Source: Vicinamibacterales bacterium (lineage in GTDB: Bacteria > Acidobacteriota > Vicinamibacteria > Vicinamibacterales > Fen-181). From it: a DNA stretch of 64,000 nucleotides. Positions within the stretch are counted from its first letter, which is position 1, and each line of letters opens with the position of its first letter. The translations under genes and the position numbers were made by a program. The stretch spans positions 206,428 through 270,427 of the forward strand of contig DASXVO010000021.1 of the NCBI GenBank assembly GCA_036504215.1, written 5' to 3'. The notes below the pieces were generated by a model, which had not been told where the DNA came from, did not search any database, and saw only the letters and a program-made list of their open reading frames with translations. Below are positions 9,559 to 18,919 of this stretch, in pieces.

Positions 9559-10109
9559 TACCCCCAGACATCGTTCAGCAGTTGGTCGCGGCTCAACGTC
9601 TCGCCGCGATGCTCGATGAAGTATTTCAACAGCAGGAACTCTCGCGCGGACACGTCGACCACGGCGCCAGCGCGCGTCACTTCGGCCTTGCGTGTGTCCA
9701 CGACGACGTCGCCGAAACGCAGGTGCCCCGCATCTGACGTCGACGGCGTCGTCCGGCGCAGCTGCACCTCGATTCGCGCCAGCAGTTCCATCATGTCGAA
9801 CGGCTTGGTCAGATAGTCGTCGGCCCCGAGCTTGAGCCCCAGCACTTTGTCGACGACCTGGCCGCGCGCCGTCAGCATGATCACCGGCGTGGCGATGCCC
9901 CGTTGGCGCAGGTCGCGGCAGACGTCGAAGCCGCTCATGCCGGGCAGCATCACGTCGAGGAGGATGACGTCCCACGCCTCGCGCTCGGCGAGGGCCAGGC
10001 CGGCGCGGCCATCCATGGCCGACGTGACATCGTAACCTTCGGCGCGGAGACGGTCGGTCAGCGTGAGGACGAGTCCTGGTTCGTCCTCGACCAGAAGGAT
10101 CCGTTTCAC
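9429..10109 (-). CDS. OmpR/PhoB-family response regulator
   Basis: 226 residues: an N-terminal receiver with acidic pocket (VEDE, residues 7-10), phosphoacceptor Asp52 (LLDVMLPG), Thr80 and Lys102 (YLTKPFD), then a winged-helix Trans_reg_C DNA-binding domain (about 128-224) ending GLGYRF. It is transcribed after the sensor kinase, with ATG at 10109 inside the last 4 bp of the kinase gene, a standard kinase/regulator coupling. OmpR/PhoB-type regulators bind direct repeats spaced by about 11 bp; exactly such repeats lie at 12150-12178 upstream of the kinase gene. The regulator therefore probably controls its own operon, the divergent gene pair at 12261, or both (inference). Confidence 0.95.
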   Translation of the reverse strand: MKRILLVEDEPGLVLTLTDRLRAEGYDVTSAMDGRAGLALAEREAWDVILLDVMLPGMSGFDVCRDLRQRGIATPVIMLTARGQVVDKVLGLKLGADDYLTKPFDMMELLARIEVQLRRTTPSTSDAGHLRFGDVVVDTRKAEVTRAGAVVDVSAREFLLLKYFIEHRGETLSRDQLLNDVWGYHSMPSTRTVDVHVAWLRQKIEASPRHPQFILTIHGLGYRFAG

Positions 10110-12079
10110 GGCTGACTCCCCGCGACGGCGTCTGCCGGCGCTGACCGAGCGGGCAGGCTGATCACGAACGTGGCCCCCTCGCCGGGCGACGACCTGACGG
10201 TCACCCGGCCGCCGTGAGCCTCGACAATCCGCTTCACCAGGCTGAGGCCCAGACCGTTACCGTGGATCTGCTGCGCGATCGCGTGCCTGCCCCGCCGGAA
10301 TGGCTCGAACACGTGCGACAGATCCGCCACGTCGATGCCACGGCCGCGGTCGCTCACGCTCACCTGCACCTCGCGGCCTCCGTCCCCAGGGCCTGACGAG
10401 ACCTTCACCCCGATCCATCGGCCATCGACACCATGTTTCGCCGCGTTCGTGATGAGGTTGGCCACCGCGCGACCGATGGCGGCTTCGTCTCCCATCACCG
10501 CCGGCACCTCCTCGTCGGGTTCGCCGAGGTCGACCTCGAGCGCGCATCCGGCTGCCTCACAGGACGGCCGGCACGACGCCGCGACATCCTCGACGAGCGC
10601 AGCGATATCGACCTCCCGTGGCGACCGGACGCGCCGCTGTCCCTCCAAACCGGCGTAATCGAGCACCTGTTCGACCATGTCGGTCAGCCGCCGGCCTTCG
10701 CCCTCGATGAGATCGCCATAGCGCTTCGCCTGCGCCGGATCGGCAACCACCCCCGCCGAGAGGTTCTGTGCCGCCGATCGGATCACCGCGAGCGGCGTTC
10801 GCAGTTCATGCGATACCGTCGCCACGAAGTCCATCTGACGCGCGGCCAGTTGCCCCGCCCGCCGGGCATTGATCATCACCAGCGCGACACCGGCCGCTAG
10901 GACCGCCAGGATGCCGAAACTCAGCCAGAGGTTTCGCCGTCGCGCCTGGGACACGGCCGCGTCCAGGGATCCCGAACCGTGCTGGAGCACCAGGCGCCAT
11001 CCCCCGCGGGGCGGCAGGACGCGGGCACGGACGGCCGATGGGGAGCCGTCGCGCCCGCTCACGGACCTCGCGTCCATCAGCAGCGAGAACCGTGTGACCG
11101 CGCCGTCCCCCGGGCCTTTCGGCGCTCTGGCCTCAGCTGAGATCATCTGGCCAGGCGGTGTCGTTCCGGCCTCGATCCGCAGGGCCTCGGCCATCAAGTC
11201 CGCGCGCAGCGTGAAGATCGGCATCGCCACATCCGCACGCTCGGCCGCGACGGCGGCGCCGTTCGGAAAACCTCGCTGGAAGATTCGCGCTCCCGAACCG
11301 GTCGTCACGGCAAGCCGGTATCCGTCTGACCCTTCGCGCGGGAAGTAGCGGTCCGCCAGCGCCGGCAGGACGACGTTCGCGAGGTACTCTCGATCGAGAT
11401 CGACGACGAGGGACGAACGCATCATCTCGACAAGGCGGCGCCTGTTGGGGTCGGCCTCCGAGCGGACGACCGCCTCACCCCTGATGCTTCCCGTCACGTT
11501 CGCAAATGGGCGCGCGAGCGGAATCACGAGCGCCGGGGCATCGGCCACGACCGGCATCAGTGAGATCGCGATGATTTGCACCTTGCCGTTGCGCAACGCA
11601 GACGCCGCGGGCGCCGGGAGCACCGGTTCGGGCGTCGTCGTGGCCGCGAGGACCCGGCGGACCGGTTCGAGGTGCGGGGGCCAGGCCTCCGACTGCCCTG
11701 GCTCGAATGCCTTCGCCTCCGAGTTGTATCGCCGCAGCGATACCTGCCCGTCCGCGGGCACGGCCAGGAACACACCGCGCACCATCCTCGGATAGCGGGC
11801 CGTGTTGCGCCAGCCGTCCAGGGCGGCGGCGACCCCGTGTTCGTCCTTCTCTGCCAGACCGGCGCACGAGGTCTGCATGGCCAGGTAGAGGCGTGTGATC
11901 TCGCGGTCGAAGTCGTCGGCCAACTCCCGCGCCCGCTGCGTCAGCGAGCGACTGAGTTGATCGCGTTCGGCCTCGGACACCTTCCCGAGCCAGCGGTACT
12001 GCAGCGCGGCCAGGAGACCGACCAGTCCGACGAGCAGCGCCGGCAGCAGGATTCCGACCGGGAGGCGTCGCCTCAGCAT
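10106..12079 (-). CDS. Membrane sensor histidine kinase
   Basis: 657 residues. TM1 covers about 8-27 (ILLPALLVGLVGLLAALQY), followed by a large extracytoplasmic region (about 30-385), TM2 (LWLSFGILAVLAAGVALVMI), a short linker without an obvious HAMP domain, HisKA with His424 in FVATVSHELRTPLAVI, and HATPase_c with NLITNAAKHG, SDRGRGID and GNGLGLSLV. The C-terminus carries no receiver. The downstream overlapping response regulator is its cognate partner. The extracytoplasmic part includes many Arg and Pro residues and has no domain I can name, so the signal is unknown. The short leader upstream (12080-12260) holds the phased CTTAAC repeats. Confidence 0.92.
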   Translation of the reverse strand: MLRRRLPVGILLPALLVGLVGLLAALQYRWLGKVSEAERDQLSRSLTQRARELADDFDREITRLYLAMQTSCAGLAEKDEHGVAAALDGWRNTARYPRMVRGVFLAVPADGQVSLRRYNSEAKAFEPGQSEAWPPHLEPVRRVLAATTTPEPVLPAPAASALRNGKVQIIAISLMPVVADAPALVIPLARPFANVTGSIRGEAVVRSEADPNRRRLVEMMRSSLVVDLDREYLANVVLPALADRYFPREGSDGYRLAVTTGSGARIFQRGFPNGAAVAAERADVAMPIFTLRADLMAEALRIEAGTTPPGQMISAEARAPKGPGDGAVTRFSLLMDARSVSGRDGSPSAVRARVLPPRGGWRLVLQHGSGSLDAAVSQARRRNLWLSFGILAVLAAGVALVMINARRAGQLAARQMDFVATVSHELRTPLAVIRSAAQNLSAGVVADPAQAKRYGDLIEGEGRRLTDMVEQVLDYAGLEGQRRVRSPREVDIAALVEDVAASCRPSCEAAGCALEVDLGEPDEEVPAVMGDEAAIGRAVANLITNAAKHGVDGRWIGVKVSSGPGDGGREVQVSVSDRGRGIDVADLSHVFEPFRRGRHAIAQQIHGNGLGLSLVKRIVEAHGGRVTVRSSPGEGATFVISLPARSAPADAVAGSQP

Positions 12080-12140
12080 GGCCGAAGTGTACTACGCGGA
12101 TACTCCGGAAGGACCCCGGCCGGCCGCCGATCTCACACCT

Positions 12141-12178
12141 CTTTACGTACTTAACGATCTCTTAACGAGGGCTTAACC
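12141..12178. promoter_or_regulatory. Probable OmpR/PhoB-type operator: phased CTTAAC direct repeats
   Basis: CTTAACG at 12150-12156, CTTAACG at 12161-12167 and CTTAACC at 12172-12178 are spaced exactly 11 bp apart; a weaker copy, CTTTACG, lies at 12141-12147. Three heptamers on an 11-bp pitch is the geometry of tandem OmpR/PhoB-family binding sites (family knowledge). The array is AT-rich against GC-rich surroundings and sits in the intergenic space between the divergent kinase/regulator operon and the secreted-protein/TonB-receptor operon. Assignment to the adjacent regulator is inference. Confidence 0.65.
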
Positions 12179-12260
12179 ACCTCGCGGCGCCAAAACGCCA
12201 GAATGGCTCGTCCAAGGATGGTGAAGAGCGGCGGACAGGATCCTGATGGAGGCAGATGGC

Positions 12261-13280
12261 ATGAATTCCATGGTGAAGGTCGCAGCGATCGCGGTCATCG
12301 CGGCAGAGACGCTCGTCGCGGGCCAGGGCAAGGACGCCGCTCGAGTGCTGTCGGAGGTGCGCAAGGCCTTGGGCGGCGAGAAACTCGCCGCGGTCAAGAC
12401 GCTGTCGGCTGAAGGGCGCTCGCTACGAACCGGCCCGGATGGCAACACGCGCGAGAGCGAGTTCGAGCTGTCGATGGATCTGCCCGACAGGTACCTCATG
12501 CGCATGGCCATGGTGGCGATGGGCAACATGAGCATCTACCGGATGTCCGGGTTCAACGGCGGTCAGCCGATCGACGAAATCGACCGTCCACCGAACCTCG
12601 CTGGCGGCAACGTCGTGATTCGTTTCGCCGGGCCGGGCGGGTCGTCGATCGATCCGGAGAAGGCAACACCGGAACAGAAGGCGGAACTGGACCGGATGCG
12701 GCTGCTCCAGAACAAGCGCGAGTTCGCGCGCCTGACGCTCGGCATGTTCGCCACGTCGCTCTCTTCGTTCCCGCTCGAATTCACCTACGCCGGCGAGGCC
12801 GAGTCGGCAGACGGCAAAGCCGACGTCCTCGACATCAAGGGCGACGGCGACTTCAAGGCCCGCCTCTTCGTCGATCAGCAGACGCACCTGCCGCTGATGA
12901 TCAGCTGGATGGACAAGGAACCTGTCTCGATCACGATGGGGCCGCGCGGGACGGTGCCCGCCGGGGCCGGCGGGCCGGTTGCGGTCGGCGGCGGCGGCAC
13001 GGTCGTGCAGCGTTTCGACGGCGCCGGTGGCGCGCCCTCGTCGCCGGAGGAAAGGGAGAAACTGCTGAAGGAACTCGAAGCGAAGCGCAAGGAGGCGGAG
13101 GCCAACCGGCGCACGGTCGAGTACCGGCTCTACTACGCCGACTACCAGTCCACGGGCGGCGTGAAGCTGCCCCACAAGTTCCAGCGGTCGATCGACGGCA
13201 AGACCACCGAGGAGATGATCTTCGACACGCTGAAGGTCAACCCGAAGATCGATGCCAAGAGATTTCAGGTTTCCAAGTAG
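12261..13280 (+). CDS. Secreted LolA-like protein of unknown function
   Basis: 339 residues. ATG 12261 is preferred over ATG 12246 because GGAGG at 12248-12252 is ideally spaced. A short signal-like segment (MVKVAAIAVIAAETLVAG) is followed by a region of alternating hydrophobic strands resembling the outer-membrane lipoprotein-sorting (LolA/LolB) fold, then a Gly/Pro-rich linker (about residues 230-260), a charged helix (EEREKLLKELEAKRKEAEANRR) and a last strand block containing GGVKLPHKFQRSIDG, a pattern typical of LolA-like secreted proteins. The TonB-like receptor starts 28 bp downstream, so the two are probably an operon, preceded by the phased repeats. Function not assigned. Confidence 0.75.
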   Translation: MNSMVKVAAIAVIAAETLVAGQGKDAARVLSEVRKALGGEKLAAVKTLSAEGRSLRTGPDGNTRESEFELSMDLPDRYLMRMAMVAMGNMSIYRMSGFNGGQPIDEIDRPPNLAGGNVVIRFAGPGGSSIDPEKATPEQKAELDRMRLLQNKREFARLTLGMFATSLSSFPLEFTYAGEAESADGKADVLDIKGDGDFKARLFVDQQTHLPLMISWMDKEPVSITMGPRGTVPAGAGGPVAVGGGGTVVQRFDGAGGAPSSPEEREKLLKELEAKRKEAEANRRTVEYRLYYADYQSTGGVKLPHKFQRSIDGKTTEEMIFDTLKVNPKIDAKRFQVSK

Positions 13281-13308
13281 CCCCGTGATTCCAGCCAAGG
13301 AGTGGCCC

Positions 13309-15948
13309 GTGTCTCGTTCGTCGTTCCTCGCGATGGTGTGCGCACTTGTCGCGGTGCTCGGGGCCTCCCCGTCTGCCGACGGCCAGACGCGCCGGGGTCG
13401 GCTGATCGTTGCCGTGGCCGATCAGACGAACGCCATGATCCCCCGGGCCACCGTCACCGTGATGCGGCAGGACGGATCCGCCGCGGATCCCGCATTCGCG
13501 CCGGTCATGACCGGCGCCGAGGGTGTGGCGGTCATCGAAGGGCTCCCCGATGGCCGCTATACCCTTCAGGTGGAATTCTCTGGCTTCGCCACCGCGATTG
13601 TGCGGGACATCCGCGTTCGCGGCGGCGATACGCGCCGCCGTGTCACACTGCAGATCGGCAAGCTCGACGAAGCCGTGACCGTCAGCCGCGACCGACAGTC
13701 CTCCTCGCTCGATCCCAGAGGCAGCGCCTTCAGCAGCGTGCTGACGCGTGAACAGATCGACGCCCTTCCCGACGACCCTGACGAGATGGAAGCCGCACTG
13801 AAGGCGATGGCGCCCCCGGGTTCGACCATCCGCGTGGACGGCTTCAGCGGAGGCAAGCTGCCGCCCAAGTCGCAGATTCGTTCCATCCGCCTGCCGCGCC
13901 TCGACATGTTCGCGGCGCAGAATCACGGCGGGATGACGGGCATGATGTTCATCGACATCATGACGATGCCCGGCAACGGTCCGTTGCGGGGCAACGTGGA
14001 CTTCAACTTCCTCGACGACGCGCTGAACGCGCGCAACGCGTTCACGCCGAACAAGCCGCAGGAACAGATGCGTCAGTTCGGCTGGGGTCTGTCGGGCACC
14101 ATCAGGCCCAACAAGACGTCGTTCTCGATCAACGGCGGCGCCGGTTCGCAGTACTCGTCGCCGAACCTGCTCGCGGTGTTGCCGGATGGATCGACCACGA
14201 CCGCGACGTTGAGGCAGCCGCGGGACAGCTACAACGTCACGGCCAGGATCGACCACGCGATCACCAAGGACCACGCCCTCCGCGCCAGCTTCGATCGCGA
14301 CGCCAGCACGTCGGGGAACCTGGGCGTGGGCGGCTACAACCTGTTCGACCGGGCATACGACACGGACGTCTCGACCAGCACGTTCCGCTTCTCCGAGAAC
14401 GGGCCGATCGGACGACGCCTGTTCGTCGACTCGCGCCTCCAGTTGCGGTGGACCGACACCGAAAGCCGTTCTGCCGTGGAATCGCCGACGATCAGGGTTC
14501 AGGACGCCTTCACGGCGGGCGGAGCGCAACTGCGCGGCGGCCGACGCGGGTTCGAGTTCGAACTTGCCTCCGATCTCGACTACGTCAAGGGTGCCCACTC
14601 CTGGCGCACGGGCATCCTCCTCGAAGGCGGCCGCTTCAGGTCCGACGACACGACGAACTACCTGGGCACCTACACGTTCGCCAGCATGGCCGACTATCTG
14701 GCAGGTCGGGCGTCGAACTTCACGCGGCGGGTCGGCGAGCCGAACATCCAGTACTCGACGATCCAGGCCGGCGTGTACCTGCAGGACGACTGGCGCATCA
14801 CGCGAGGCCTGCTGCTCTCACCAGGCATGCGGTTCGGCGCGCAGCAGCACGTGGACGACCGATGGAACGCCTCGCCGCGGATGTCGGCGGCGTGGTCACC
14901 CCGGCGTAACGGCACGTTCACGGTCCGCGGGAGCTACGGGTACTTCTACGACTGGATCCCGAGCGACCTCTACAAACAGACCTTGTTGATCGATGGGGTC
15001 CGCCAGCGCGAGATCAACGTCTTCAGGCCGTCGTTTCCCGATCCGGGGGACGCCGGCGTGGCTCTGCCCACCAATCGGTACCTGTGGTCGAACGATCTCG
15101 ACCTTCCGACGGCGCATCGCCTGACCGTCGGCGCCGAGCAGACCGTGAGCAAGAACGGGCGCCTGAACTTCAGCTACTCGCGGGGCTGGGGACGCGGCCT
15201 GCTGCGTGGTCGAAACCTGAATGCCCCAATCGGCGGCGTACGTCCCGACCAGCATCTCGCGAACACCGTGGAACTCGTGACCGACGCCGAATCGCGCTCG
15301 CAGTCCTTCGGGGTGTTCTACAGTTTCGTGCGCCCCGACTGGCGGCGCACCTTCCTGATGATGAACTACAACTGGAGCCGGAACGAGACGAACACGTCCG
15401 GGGCCTTCGCGATCCCGGCCGGTGGCGACAGCCTCGCTTCGGAGTGGGGACCGTCGGGTGGCGACATCCGGCACCGTGTCGGAACGTCGTTCAGTTCCTC
15501 GCCCTTCAGGAACGTGACGGTGGGACTGAACCTGCGCGGCCAGTCCGGCATGCCCTACAACGTGACGACGGGGCGCGACGACAACGCGGACGGTCTCTTC
15601 AACGATCGCCCGGCTGGCACGGCCCGCAACTCGGCGCGGGGCGCGTGGCAGTGGGACCTCGGCGGCCGGGCGTCCTATGCCATTGGCTTCGGCAAGCCGA
15701 GGCCGACCGGCGGCGACCAGGGTGGGGTGAGGATTGCGATGGGCGGCGGAGGCGGCCTGGCGCCCGCCTTCGGCGGCGGCGCGGCGGGCAAGCGGTACCG
15801 CGTGGAGTTCTACGCGGCGGTCCAGAACCTGCTCAACCGCGCGAACTACACCGCCTACAGCTTCGTCATGACATCGCCCTTCTTCGGACGTGCAATTGCC
15901 GCCTCGCAGCCGCGCAAGCTGCAGGTGGGCGTCAGGTTCGCGTTCTAG
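13309..15948 (+). CDS. TonB-dependent-receptor-like outer-membrane protein with carboxypeptidase-regulatory N-domain
   Basis: About 879 residues from GTG 13309, chosen for AAGGAG at 13297-13302 and a signal peptide (FLAMVCALVAVLGASPSA, cleaved near DGQ). An N-terminal carboxypeptidase-regulatory-like beta domain (about 27-115; GLPDGRYTLQVEFSGF) leads to a reduced plug region and a long beta-barrel with many alternating aromatic strands, ending RKLQVGVRFAF. The terminal Phe is the usual outer-membrane insertion signal. The plug is atypical and I see no clear TonB box. Such proteins are numerous in Acidobacteriota and probably take up polymers or chelates; the substrate is unknown. It follows the LolA-like gene and lies downstream of the putative regulator site. 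Confidence 0.85.
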   Translation: MSRSSFLAMVCALVAVLGASPSADGQTRRGRLIVAVADQTNAMIPRATVTVMRQDGSAADPAFAPVMTGAEGVAVIEGLPDGRYTLQVEFSGFATAIVRDIRVRGGDTRRRVTLQIGKLDEAVTVSRDRQSSSLDPRGSAFSSVLTREQIDALPDDPDEMEAALKAMAPPGSTIRVDGFSGGKLPPKSQIRSIRLPRLDMFAAQNHGGMTGMMFIDIMTMPGNGPLRGNVDFNFLDDALNARNAFTPNKPQEQMRQFGWGLSGTIRPNKTSFSINGGAGSQYSSPNLLAVLPDGSTTTATLRQPRDSYNVTARIDHAITKDHALRASFDRDASTSGNLGVGGYNLFDRAYDTDVSTSTFRFSENGPIGRRLFVDSRLQLRWTDTESRSAVESPTIRVQDAFTAGGAQLRGGRRGFEFELASDLDYVKGAHSWRTGILLEGGRFRSDDTTNYLGTYTFASMADYLAGRASNFTRRVGEPNIQYSTIQAGVYLQDDWRITRGLLLSPGMRFGAQQHVDDRWNASPRMSAAWSPRRNGTFTVRGSYGYFYDWIPSDLYKQTLLIDGVRQREINVFRPSFPDPGDAGVALPTNRYLWSNDLDLPTAHRLTVGAEQTVSKNGRLNFSYSRGWGRGLLRGRNLNAPIGGVRPDQHLANTVELVTDAESRSQSFGVFYSFVRPDWRRTFLMMNYNWSRNETNTSGAFAIPAGGDSLASEWGPSGGDIRHRVGTSFSSSPFRNVTVGLNLRGQSGMPYNVTTGRDDNADGLFNDRPAGTARNSARGAWQWDLGGRASYAIGFGKPRPTGGDQGGVRIAMGGGGGLAPAFGGGAAGKRYRVEFYAAVQNLLNRANYTAYSFVMTSPFFGRAIAASQPRKLQVGVRFAF

Positions 15949-15962
15949 CGGAGCAGCCGATC

Positions 15963-18359
15963 TCATCGTCGGGCGAGGGCCGCGCGCTCCCGCCGGGCCA
16001 CCGCCAGGAGCGGCGCATCCGGATCGGCGTCCTTCCACGATTCAAGAAAGGCATCGTACGCGGCCAGGCTTCGGACCGTGTCGCCAGATTCCCGCACGGC
16101 CCGCGCAAGCCCCAGCCGCGCGAACGCCACCCACGGTGTCGCAGGTGCAACGGCACGGAGGCGGATCACCTCTTCGAAAGCACCAGCCGCGTCCTTCGAC
16201 CGTCGCGCCGAGAACTCGACGAGTCCGCGCGCTCCCAGCGGAACGAGACCAAACTCGCCCCCCCGCTCGAACCGAGCCACCGGTTGCAGGATTCGGCTGG
16301 CCATGTCCCCGTGCCCCAGGGAAGACTCGACGAGCGCCTGGGCCACCTGAAGCCAGACCAGCAACTCGGTCTGATCGGGCGCCGCCTGTCGGGACACGTC
16401 GTCGAGGATGGCACTGGCACGAGCCGAATCGCCCACCAGGGCCAACGCGCTCGCCGAAGACAGCAGCGTGGCAGTCCCGGCGTCGGCGGCGAGGGCCGCG
16501 TCCACGGCGATCCGCGCCGCGCGGGCGTCTCCAACGAGCGCCTCGGCTTCAGCCTGGTAGGTTCGGATGTCAGCAACACGTTTCGCGGGCCCGATCTCGC
16601 CGGCCTTTGCGAGCGTTTCCGGCCACAGGCGCCGGGCCTCACGCAAGCGCCCGCCAGCCATGGCCGCCGACGCGCGGAGCCGCAGCGAGAGCAGCGCCGT
16701 CAGCGGATCGCCGGACGCCCACCGGATCTCCTGCTCGAGGGCGGCTCGATCTCCATCGAACAGAGCCAGGTTCAACAGGTGACGATGGATGAACCGATCA
16801 CCGATGCCGCGGCTCATGGCCTCGGCAATCGCCTGTCGTGCCTCGGCCATTCGGCCAGAGCCCAGACACGCCTCGACGAGGTTGGAATAGGCCAGCGAGC
16901 TGTACCGGGCAAGGCGAACCGCCTCGCGCGCCTCGATCAGGGCCGCATCGTACTGACCCATCGTGTCCGAGTAGATCGATGCAAGGTTGGTCGGCGGAAC
17001 GGGTGAGCCCGGGTACACCTCCTTCCAGGCCTGGTAGACCTCCAGGGCCTTCAGCGGATTCCCTGCAACGAGGCGGTAGTAGTGTCCTTCGATATAGAAC
17101 CGCTCGGGTTGGCTCACCCGATCCCGGAGTTCATAGGCCCGGCGAAGGGCGGGAACCGCTTCTTCGTTCAGGCCGAAATTGCGGGCGGCCGCGCCGCGCC
17201 GGGCCCAGGCGAGCGCAAAGGCCGGGTCGAGCTCGGTTGCCTGCCGATAGAGCGCGATCGCATCGCCGAGACGCGCATGGTCGCGGTGATCGTCGCCCAG
17301 GGTGAGCGCCCTGAGCGCCTCGAGCGACGGCGTCGTGGCCCGGACGAGGGGGACGTCGTGCCGCTGCAGTGAGCCGCGTGATTCTCCGAGCTTTCGCCGG
17401 ATCTGCGTTGCCCCTCGATCGAGCGCTCCGAGCACCTGTTCTTTGCGATCGACCTCTTCGAGCGCCCGACCCAGCGCCTCGCCGGAGTCGCACGCGATCG
17501 CCTCGACGCCCACCGCGTAACGGGATCCGACCGGTGCGATCGAGCCGGCCAGCAGCACGGTGGCCCCTTCGCGCCGGCACACGTCCAGCGCCAGCGGCCC
17601 GACGACCCGGTCGTCCGGCGCCCGGCCCATCCGGACGAGGGCGGCGCGTGCGGCCTCCTGGGGCAGCAGGCGAACGAACGGGGCCTGCTCCAGATTCACC
17701 GCGAGAGCGAGGCGCAACGTGTCATCGAAGACGCGGTCGCGGGTAGTGTTGTGCACGTCCGCGAGCAGGACCGTGTCCTTGTCCGTCAACACCCGTGCCG
17801 GTATGCGGGGCATCAGGGCGACGGCCACCAGGCCGATGACCACGGCAGCCAGCACCACACCCATCGACACGCGCACTCGCCAGGCTGAACGCCGTACCGT
17901 GCCGGCTGTTGCCGGCGTTGCGGCGGGCTGCGACGCGCTCGCCTCCGGGTGGTCCGGTCCAGACCCGATCGGCTCACACTGGTCCGGCGCGGCGTCCGCC
18001 CGCGCCGCCCTCTCCAGCCACACGACCGGCGCGATGACTCGGTAGCCGCGCTTGAGGATGGTCTCGATGATGCGTGGCTGCTGGGCGTCGTCCTGGAGGA
18101 CCTGGCGCAGTTCGGCGACGCACCTCGACAGGCCTGATTCGGCGATGAACTGTCCCTGCCAGACCTCGTTCAGGATTTCGTCCCTGAGCACGATGGCGCC
18201 CGGGCGTTTCGCCAGACAGATCAGCAGGTCGACCAACTGCGGGCGCAGTTTCTCGACGGTGTCGCCTCGGAAGACCCGGCACTCCCTCGGGTCAACCAGC
18301 CAGTCGCCAACAGTGAAGGAGCCGACGTGGGCGGTGGGCCGTGAGGTCGAAGAGTTCAT
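15963..18359 (-). CDS. CadC-like membrane protein: winged-helix DNA-binding domain, TM, TPR region
   Basis: 798 residues. The N-terminus is a Trans_reg_C winged helix (about 15-112; GDWLVDPRECRVFRGD, LRPQLVDLLICLAKRPG, LSRCVAELRQVLQDD, ETILKRGYRVIAPV). A charged linker, one TM helix (about 177-197, MGVVLAAVVIGLVAVALM) and a long periplasmic part follow. That part begins with a nucleotide/FlgO-like beta domain (VLLADVHNTTRD) and continues as many TPR-like helix pairs. This is the layout of CadC/ToxR-style one-component regulators with a TPR sensor, abundant in Acidobacteriota. The protein at 23186-25567 is a full-length paralogue with near-identical motifs. It converges on the TonB-like receptor gene; its start faces the DUF5916 remnant. 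Confidence 0.9.
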   Translation of the reverse strand: MNSSTSRPTAHVGSFTVGDWLVDPRECRVFRGDTVEKLRPQLVDLLICLAKRPGAIVLRDEILNEVWQGQFIAESGLSRCVAELRQVLQDDAQQPRIIETILKRGYRVIAPVVWLERAARADAAPDQCEPIGSGPDHPEASASQPAATPATAGTVRRSAWRVRVSMGVVLAAVVIGLVAVALMPRIPARVLTDKDTVLLADVHNTTRDRVFDDTLRLALAVNLEQAPFVRLLPQEAARAALVRMGRAPDDRVVGPLALDVCRREGATVLLAGSIAPVGSRYAVGVEAIACDSGEALGRALEEVDRKEQVLGALDRGATQIRRKLGESRGSLQRHDVPLVRATTPSLEALRALTLGDDHRDHARLGDAIALYRQATELDPAFALAWARRGAAARNFGLNEEAVPALRRAYELRDRVSQPERFYIEGHYYRLVAGNPLKALEVYQAWKEVYPGSPVPPTNLASIYSDTMGQYDAALIEAREAVRLARYSSLAYSNLVEACLGSGRMAEARQAIAEAMSRGIGDRFIHRHLLNLALFDGDRAALEQEIRWASGDPLTALLSLRLRASAAMAGGRLREARRLWPETLAKAGEIGPAKRVADIRTYQAEAEALVGDARAARIAVDAALAADAGTATLLSSASALALVGDSARASAILDDVSRQAAPDQTELLVWLQVAQALVESSLGHGDMASRILQPVARFERGGEFGLVPLGARGLVEFSARRSKDAAGAFEEVIRLRAVAPATPWVAFARLGLARAVRESGDTVRSLAAYDAFLESWKDADPDAPLLAVARRERAALARR

Positions 18360-18437
18360 AGGGCCTCAGCCAAGCCTATCCTATACCTCTGCCGCTTACG
18401 ACACCGGGAACAGCCCGGGCAGGTCCGGCGAACAAAC

Positions 18438-18889
18438 GTGTTTCGAGGCCCGAACGAGCACCGATGTAGCAGCCTCTGGCCCGGCCCGACGCTGGATGGC
18501 GACAACATTCCGTGTCCCATCAGGACCGACTGCCTGGTGACCTGCGACGCGACGAACCTCTACGTGGCCGTTCGCGCTTTCGACCCCCGGCCCGCCGAAA
18601 TCCGCGCATACCTCGTGCAGCTCGAGGCCGTCTTCCACCTCAACGTCCGTACCGTCGTCCGGGCGATCCTGCAGTACACTGACATCTCACGCGATCCGAC
18701 GCTCCATACGTACGCCGTCGAGGCGCGCACGCGCCGGTTGTTCTCCCAATTCTCTTCTCGTACAAGCTCAATCCCCAGGCCGTGCTGTTCCTCGGGTATT
18801 CCGACAACGCGATTGGCATCCAGGGAGTGGATCTTCGCCAGCAGGATCGGACAGTGTTCGTGAAGGTGGGTTACGCGTGGGCACTGTAG
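18438..18889 (+). pseudogene. Remnant of a CBM9/DUF5916-type outer-membrane protein
   Basis: Two pieces of one known protein type are joined. The first (about 18495-18617) matches the early CBM9-like domain (CDATNLYVAVRAFDPRPAEI). The second matches the very C-terminus (VRTVVRAILQYTDISRD, then KLNPQAVLFLGYSDNA, QQDRTVFVKVGYAWAL, stop at 18887-18889). The central 600 or so residues expected in this family are missing, with the junction near 18618-18627. In addition the frame shifts near 18750-18753, where one base appears lost from a TTC-CTC-TTC run, so the last 45 codons are read in another frame. No credible start or signal peptide precedes it. Family identification is from memory of conserved motifs. 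Confidence 0.7.
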
Positions 18890-18919
18890 CGAGGCTCGCA
18901 GGCTCCCCGTCCACACAGG

